Of a stretch of 64,000 nucleotides of DNA, positions 59,532-64,000 are shown in pieces. The stretch is from contig NZ_MASU01000015.1 of assembly GCF_003202235.1 (NCBI RefSeq), positions 1 through 64,000 of the forward strand, given 5' to 3'. The DNA is from Prauserella flavalba (GTDB lineage: Bacteria > Actinomycetota > Actinomycetes > Mycobacteriales > Pseudonocardiaceae). Every line of letters begins with the position of its first letter. Position 1 is the stretch's first letter. Both the position numbers and the translations under genes were made by a program. The notes beneath the pieces are model-generated. The model was not told the origin of the DNA, made no database searches, and saw only the letters and a list, made by a program, of their open reading frames with translations.

Positions 59532-60308
59532 ATGAGCGACGACGAGAAAACCGGGCAGAACCACATCCAGGGCCTCGAGCGAGGACTGGCGGTTCTGACC
59601 GCTTTCGACGCCGAACGTCCGAAGCCGACGGTCGCCGAGCTCGCCGCGGCGACCGGCCTGTCGCGCCCGGTGGTGCGCAGGGTCCTGCTGACCCTCCAAC
59701 GGCTCGGCTACGTGTCGAACCTCGGTCCGCGGTGGACGCTGACCCCCCGGGTGCTCTCTATCGGCCAGCACTACACCGCCACGCACGCGCTCCCGGATCT
59801 CGCTCAACCCCACCTGATGCGGCTTGCCGACCAGACCGACGAGTCCGCGACCCTCGCGACACTCGACGGCACCGAGGTCGTCTACATCGCCCGCGTTCCG
59901 GTGCGCCGGGTGTTGAGCGTGACCGTCGCACCCGGCACGCGGGCGGCCGCGCACGCCACCTCACTGGGGCGCGTGCTGCTGGCCTGGGAGTCGCCCGAGC
60001 GGATCGAGAGCGTGCTGAGCGAGGCCGGCATGCCGCGGTTCACGCCCTACACCGTCACCGACCCGGCGGAGTTTCGCGAGATCCTGGCCGTCGTGCGCGA
60101 GCAGGGGTGGTCGATGGTGATGAACGAACGCGAGGAAGGGTTGCTGTCACTGTCCGCGCCCGTCCGTGACCATCACGGCACGGTCGTCGCCGCCGTCGCC
60201 TCCTCCACGTCGACCGGCCGGACCACCCCGGAAAGGCTGCGCGAAGAGGTGCTGCCCCTGCTGCTCGAGACCGCCAAGCGCATCAGTGCCGAACTCGGAT
60301 CCGAGTGA
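59532..60308 (+). CDS. IclR family regulator of the aromatic cluster
   Basis: 258 residues. N-terminal helix-turn-helix TVAELAAATGLSRPVVRRVL then LTLQRLGYV, and an effector domain with RVPVRRVLSVTVAPGTRAAA, ATSLGRVLLAW and MNEREEGLLSLSAPV. The wording PGTRxxAxxTSLGRVLLA is that of PcaR/PobR/CatR-like IclR proteins. The ATG at 59532 was preferred to one 27 bases upstream, which lacks a ribosome site. It is divergent from the hpaC-hpaB-catA-catB operon and likely activates or represses it in response to phenol, catechol or muconate. Confidence 0.9.
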   Translation: MSDDEKTGQNHIQGLERGLAVLTAFDAERPKPTVAELAAATGLSRPVVRRVLLTLQRLGYVSNLGPRWTLTPRVLSIGQHYTATHALPDLAQPHLMRLADQTDESATLATLDGTEVVYIARVPVRRVLSVTVAPGTRAAAHATSLGRVLLAWESPERIESVLSEAGMPRFTPYTVTDPAEFREILAVVREQGWSMVMNEREEGLLSLSAPVRDHHGTVVAAVASSTSTGRTTPERLREEVLPLLLETAKRISAELGSE

Positions 60309-60347
60309 CCCGGAGAGCCGAACGCCGGTCAGGCTTCGGCTCCGGGT
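60308..60347. terminator. Bidirectional terminator between convergent genes
   Basis: ACCCGGAG-(AG)-CCGAA pairs with TTCGGCTCCGGGT, leaving a two-base bulge and a 12-base loop. The stem covers the end of the IclR gene and the last codons of the MarR gene. Confidence 0.55.
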
Positions 60348-60862
60348 TCGAAGCGCTGGAGCAGCAACGCCAGCAGGTCGGCCAGCTGAGTCCGCTGCTG
60401 CCGGGTCAGCGGGGCGAGCAGGTCATCCTCGAAGGCGAAGTGCTCCGCGATGTCGTCGTCCAGGTCGGCGACCGCGTCGGCGGTGAGCGTGACGAAGACG
60501 CTGCGCTGGTCGTCGGCAGAGGCTTCGCGCGTGATCCAGCCGTCACGCTCGAGGCGGTGCAGACGCCCGGTGAGCCCGGACGAGGAGATCAGCATCTCGT
60601 CGCGCAGCTGGGACGGGGTCATCGCGTAGGGCGGCCCGATCCGGCGCAGGGCCCGCAGCACCTCGAAGTCGCCGACGTTGGCCACCAGCCGCCCGCGCCG
60701 CCTGCGCAGCCGCCCGGTCTCCGCACCCTCCACGTGCTGGGCGATGCGCACGAGCCGGGCCAGCACCTCCGACGAGGTGACGTCGAGGTCGGGCCGCTGC
60801 TCGCCCCACAGCGCCACCGACCTGCCGACGACGTCGGCCCGGGACACACGCGGTCGTTCCAT
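60329..60862 (-). CDS. MarR family transcriptional regulator
   Basis: 177 residues. Winged helix with MTPSQLRDEMLISSSGLTGR then LHRLERDGWITREASADDQR (the DxRS/R wing) and a C-terminal coiled dimer helix. No ligand can be inferred. It is divergent from cytochrome oxidase subunit I with 81 bases between, in which a perfect 14-base palindrome lies, so it probably regulates that gene and itself. A link between a MarR protein and ctaD is unusual. Confidence 0.88.
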   Translation of the reverse strand: MERPRVSRADVVGRSVALWGEQRPDLDVTSSEVLARLVRIAQHVEGAETGRLRRRRGRLVANVGDFEVLRALRRIGPPYAMTPSQLRDEMLISSSGLTGRLHRLERDGWITREASADDQRSVFVTLTADAVADLDDDIAEHFAFEDDLLAPLTRQQRTQLADLLALLLQRFEPGAEA

Positions 60863-60921
60863 GACATGAATTAGTACAGGCTGTGTCGTCGCACACCGGA
60901 ACGACCCTCCCTCTAGATAGT

Positions 60922-60935
60922 TCGCTCGCGAGCGA
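60922..60935. promoter_or_regulatory. 14-nt palindrome between marR and ctaD
   Basis: TCGCTCGCGAGCGA is a perfect dyad, flanked by AGATA and ATAATCT. It lies nine bases before the GTG of ctaD, where a bound MarR dimer would block initiation. MarR sites are commonly palindromes of this size. Confidence 0.55.
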
Positions 60936-60943
60936 GATAATCT

Positions 60944-62725
60944 GTGCCGGTGACTGCCTCGACGTTGACGCCGGCCCGACCGTCGGCACGACCCCGGACC
61001 AAAGGAACCACGCTGGTGCGGCTGCTGCGCACGACGGACCACAAGCAGATCGGTATCATGTACCTGGTCACGTCGTTCGCCTTCTTCATGGTGGGCGGCG
61101 CGATGGCGATGCTGATCCGCACCGAGCTCGCCAGGCCGGGGCAGCAGTTCCTGTCGCAGGAGCAGTACAACCAGCTGTTCACCATGCACGGCACGGTGAT
61201 GCTGCTGCTGTACGCGACCCCGATCCTCTTCGGCTTCGCCAACTTCGTGCTGCCGCTGCAGATCGGCTCGCCCGACGTGGCGTTCCCGAGGCTCAACGCA
61301 CTGTCCTACTGGCTGTTCCTGTTCGGCGGGATCATCGTGATCTCCGGCTTCCTCACGCCGGGTGGGGCGGCCGACTTCGGCTGGTTCGCCTACACGCCGC
61401 TCTCCGACGCGATCCACTCACCGGGAGCGGGGGCCGACCTCTGGATCTCTGGTTTGGTCGTCTCCGGCCTGGGCACGATCCTCGGTGCCGTCAACATGAT
61501 CACCACTGTGGTCTGTCTGCGTGCGCCCGGCATGACGATGTACCGGATGCCGATCTTCACCTGGAACATCCTGGTCACGAGCATCCTGATCCTGGTCGCG
61601 TTTCCGATCCTGACCGCGGCGCTGCTCGGGTTGGCGGCGGACCGGCATCTCGGCGCCCACGTGTTCGACCCCGCCAACGGCGGCGTGATCCTCTGGCAGC
61701 ACCTGTTCTGGTTCTTCGGCCATCCCGAGGTCTACATCGTGATGCTGCCGTTCGTGGGGATCGTCAGCGAGGTCGTGCCGGTGTTCAGCCGCAAGCCGAT
61801 CTTCGGCTACAAGGGGATGGTCTGGGCGACCCTCGCGATCGCGGCGCTGTCCGTGGCGGTGTGGGCGCACCACATGTACGCCACCGGCGCGGTGCTGCTG
61901 CCCTTCTTCGCCTTCATGACGTTCCTCATCGCGGTCCCGACCGGTGTGAAGTTCTTCAACTGGATCGGCACGATGTGGAAGGGGCAGCTGTCCTTCGAGA
62001 CGCCGATGCTCTTCTCGCTGGGATTCATGGTCACGTTCCTCTTCGGTGGTCTGACCGGCATCCTGCTCGCCGCGCCCGCCATCGACTTCCACGTGTCGGA
62101 CAGCTACTTCGTGGTCGCGCACTTCCACTACGTGCTCTACGGCACGATCGTGTTCGCCACGTTCGCCGGCATCTACTTCTGGTTCCCGAAGATCACCGGC
62201 CGGATGATGGACGAGCCGCTCGGCAAGCTCCACTTCTGGACCACGTTCATCGGCTTCCACGCGACGTTCCTCGTCCAGCACTGGCTGGGTGCCGAGGGCA
62301 TGCCGCGCCGCTACGCCGACTACCTGGTGACCGACGGCTTCACCACGCTCAACACGATCTCCACGATCGGCGCCTACATCCTCGGTGCCTCGACGCTGCC
62401 GTTCATCTGGAACGTCTTCAAGAGCTACCGCTACGGCGAGGTCGTCACCGTGGACGACCCGTGGGGCTACGGCAACTCGCTCGAGTGGGCGACCAGCTGC
62501 CCGCCGCCGAGGCACAACTTCACCGAGCTGCCCCGGATCCGGTCCGAGCGCCCGGCGTTCGAGCTGCACTACCCGCACATGATCGAGCGGATGCACATCG
62601 AGGGCCACATCACCTTCACGGGTAAGGCGCTGCCGCACCCGGAGGCGAAGGACGCGCCGTCGGAGGTCCTCACCGAGGCCGCTGTCCCGGGACGGCACGA
62701 CAAGGACAACGCGAGCGAACAGTGA
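60944..62725 (+). CDS. ctaD: Cytochrome c oxidase subunit I
   Basis: 593 residues, haem-copper oxidase subunit I of the aa3 type. Haem a ligands H82 (FTMHGTVM) and H395, haem a3 ligand H393 (VAHFHYV), CuB ligands H260, H309 and H310 with the cross-linked Y264 ([19 protein letters not shown]) and K-channel K335 are all present. It is an integral membrane protein with 12 spans. GTG at 60944 was taken; a second GTG lies six bases on. Subunits II and III are not adjacent, so this is a standalone, possibly additional, ctaD copy that pairs with subunits encoded elsewhere. Confidence 0.93.
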   Translation: MPVTASTLTPARPSARPRTKGTTLVRLLRTTDHKQIGIMYLVTSFAFFMVGGAMAMLIRTELARPGQQFLSQEQYNQLFTMHGTVMLLLYATPILFGFANFVLPLQIGSPDVAFPRLNALSYWLFLFGGIIVISGFLTPGGAADFGWFAYTPLSDAIHSPGAGADLWISGLVVSGLGTILGAVNMITTVVCLRAPGMTMYRMPIFTWNILVTSILILVAFPILTAALLGLAADRHLGAHVFDPANGGVILWQHLFWFFGHPEVYIVMLPFVGIVSEVVPVFSRKPIFGYKGMVWATLAIAALSVAVWAHHMYATGAVLLPFFAFMTFLIAVPTGVKFFNWIGTMWKGQLSFETPMLFSLGFMVTFLFGGLTGILLAAPAIDFHVSDSYFVVAHFHYVLYGTIVFATFAGIYFWFPKITGRMMDEPLGKLHFWTTFIGFHATFLVQHWLGAEGMPRRYADYLVTDGFTTLNTISTIGAYILGASTLPFIWNVFKSYRYGEVVTVDDPWGYGNSLEWATSCPPPRHNFTELPRIRSERPAFELHYPHMIERMHIEGHITFTGKALPHPEAKDAPSEVLTEAAVPGRHDKDNASEQ

Positions 62726-62773
62726 GAGCTGTGAACACCCGCCGCAATACCCGGTCGACATGAAAGGACACCC

Positions 62774-63715
62774 ATGACCGCTCCCGACAGCACCAGGTTG
62801 TTGCACGAACTCGAGTGGACGGTCGAGAAGAACCTCAACCGTCACCTCGCGGTGGCCCGGGAATGGCTGCCTCACGAGTACATACCCTGGAGTGAAGGGC
62901 GGGACTTCGCGGAACTGGGAGGCCAGGCGTGGGACCCGGAGCAATCCAGGGTGCCACCGGTCGCGCGGTCGGCGCTGGAGATCAACCTGCTGACCGAGGA
63001 CAACCTGCCTAGCTACCACCGCGAAATCGAGCATGTGTTCGGCCGCGACGGTGCCTGGGGAACCTGGGTGCACCGATGGACGGCTGAGGAGAGCCGCCAC
63101 AGCATCGGCATCCGCGACTACCTGCTGGTGACCCGGGCCGTCGATCCGGTCGAGCTCGAGCGCATGCGCATGGCGACCCTGCAGACCGGCTACGACACCG
63201 GGGACAAGCCACTACTGCACGTGTGCGCGTACGTGTCGTTCCAAGAACTCGCCACCCGGCTCTCGCACCGCAACACCGGCAGGTACACCCAGGATCCGCT
63301 GGCCGAGAAGCTGCTGGCCAGGGTATCCACGGACGAGAACCTGCACATGGTGTTCTACCGCAACCTGGTGCAGGCCGCGCTGGAGATCTCGCCGGACGCG
63401 ATGATGCGCGCGATCACCGACGAGGTACTCGGCTTCGCGATGCCGGGCGCGGTGATCCCGGGCTTCGTGCGCAAGGCCGCGCTGATCGCCAAGGCCGGCA
63501 TCTACGACCTGCGAATCCATCACGATGACGTGGTCATGCCGCTGCTGCGCCACTGGAAGGTCTTCGAACTGGAGGGCCTCGGCGAAGTCGGCGAAACCGC
63601 GCGCGACGAACTCGCCACATTCCTCAACAAACTCGACACACAGGCTTCCCGCTTCGAAGAACGCCGCGCCGCAGCCCTCGCTCGCGACTCCGCTCGCGAC
63701 CGCCCGCTCCTCTGA
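62774..63715 (+). CDS. Acyl-ACP desaturase (diiron)
   Basis: 313 residues, actinobacterial fatty acid desaturase 2 (DesA) family. Diiron ligands lie in LLTEDNLPSYH (E75), the EESRH motif (105-109), QELATRLSH (E158) and DENLH (187-191). It introduces a cis double bond in an ACP-bound acyl chain using electrons from a ferredoxin or flavoprotein. The ATG at 62774 follows GAAAGGA. It lies 48 bases behind ctaD and may be cotranscribed. Both are oxygen-dependent metalloenzymes, and joint control by the MarR protein is possible. Confidence 0.88.
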   Translation: MTAPDSTRLLHELEWTVEKNLNRHLAVAREWLPHEYIPWSEGRDFAELGGQAWDPEQSRVPPVARSALEINLLTEDNLPSYHREIEHVFGRDGAWGTWVHRWTAEESRHSIGIRDYLLVTRAVDPVELERMRMATLQTGYDTGDKPLLHVCAYVSFQELATRLSHRNTGRYTQDPLAEKLLARVSTDENLHMVFYRNLVQAALEISPDAMMRAITDEVLGFAMPGAVIPGFVRKAALIAKAGIYDLRIHHDDVVMPLLRHWKVFELEGLGEVGETARDELATFLNKLDTQASRFEERRAAALARDSARDRPLL

Positions 63716-64000
63716 CGATCAGCCAGCGGCATTCCGCCGCGGCGGCGCCCGTGCTGGCAATCGCATGCGTCAGCTCACCGCCAACCGGCCGACTGCGGCC
63801 TTCGACGCCGACGCTGGTTTCACGTTGTGACTCGCACCAAGCGGCTGTCGGCGACGGCCCAGCTTGGCGTAGTGCCCACGCGGACATAGACCGGCAACAG
63901 CCAGGCGGCTGAATCCCACATCGGTCAGTCACCATCGTCGCCGCTCAGCGCATTGGTCAATACTCGGCCAGTTGGTTTCATGCACGTACTCGGACCTGTC
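63716..64000. other. Unassigned window end
   Basis: 285 bases after the desaturase. Both strands have short open frames, but none resembles a family and none has a convincing start. A gene entering from the right edge cannot be excluded. Confidence 0.4.

Noticed and set aside
61418-63100. A 560-codon minus-strand frame opposite ctaD
   Set aside because: Composition dominated by arginine, glutamate, histidine and valine, no fold signature, fully opposite a confident gene.
1-64000. CRISPR arrays, tRNA, rRNA and riboswitches
   Set aside because: No regularly spaced direct repeats, no cloverleaf or rRNA-like segments, and no recognised riboswitch core were seen on reading both strands; short RNAs could have been missed.

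Overview
The window is very GC-rich, with a strong G/C preference at third codon positions, many GTG starts, and ATGA or GTGA stop/start overlaps inside operons. Gene content is actinobacterial: an actinobacterial-type acyl-ACP desaturase, PucR, IclR and FadR regulators, a DUF2637/SpdB plasmid-transfer relic, and repeated CaiB/acyl-CoA dehydrogenase modules. A Pseudonocardiales-type soil actinomycete (Amycolatopsis or Pseudonocardia relatives) fits, but this is inferred from content and not from a marker gene. No rRNA, tRNA, CRISPR array or intact transposase was seen.

The region is a chain of catabolic modules, and several module boundaries carry decayed genes. Position 1-515 is a frameshifted PAP2 phosphatase. 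1.2-5.7 kb (+) holds an MFS transporter, an Asp/Glu-racemase-like enzyme, a HyuA-like protein and a DUF917 protein. 6.8-12.05 kb holds a PucR regulator convergent to hyuB-hyuA. 13.2-17.2 kb (-) is a DUF917 / HyuA-like / NTF2-like / M19 dipeptidase operon. An ornithine cyclodeaminase-like gene follows at 17.3 kb. 18.6-26.5 kb (+) is LysR, a cycloisomerase-type enolase, a dicarboxylate-type carrier, an acyl-CoA ligase, an AtoE-type transporter, a zinc alcohol dehydrogenase and a MaoC hydratase. 27.1-30.2 kb is a maleate-isomerase-like enzyme and MatC-like carrier divergent from an IclR regulator, with a large palindrome between them.

30.6-42.5 kb combines an aldehyde dehydrogenase, two CaiB CoA-transferases, an acyl-CoA dehydrogenase, a zinc dehydrogenase, a GH88-type unsaturated-uronide hydrolase, a GAF histidine kinase/LuxR response regulator pair, a C-terminally truncated adenylation domain and an MHS symporter. 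The same inverted repeat lies upstream of both ends of this module. 43.5-54.4 kb (-) is a sugar-acid module: KDG kinase, KDPG aldolase, a mandelate-racemase-type dehydratase, two GMC oxidoreductase / gluconate-dehydrogenase-subunit-3 pairs, a DJ-1 protein and an isochorismatase-like hydrolase. It is followed by a FadR-type regulator divergent from an SMP-30 lactonase, with a duplicated 20-base site between them.

55.2-60.3 kb is an aromatic module: HpaB/HpaC monooxygenase, catechol 1,2-dioxygenase and muconate cycloisomerase under a divergent IclR regulator. No catC is visible in the window; the ground beside catB holds decayed HpaI-aldolase and DUF2637 fragments. The window ends with a MarR regulator, cytochrome oxidase subunit I and an acyl-ACP desaturase.

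Functionally the window reads as uptake plus oxidation of plant-derived or aromatic carboxylates and sugar acids. Most substrates cannot be named from sequence. The least familiar parts are the 30-42 kb module, the two GMC/subunit-3 pairs, and the two HyuA-like/DUF917 pairs.
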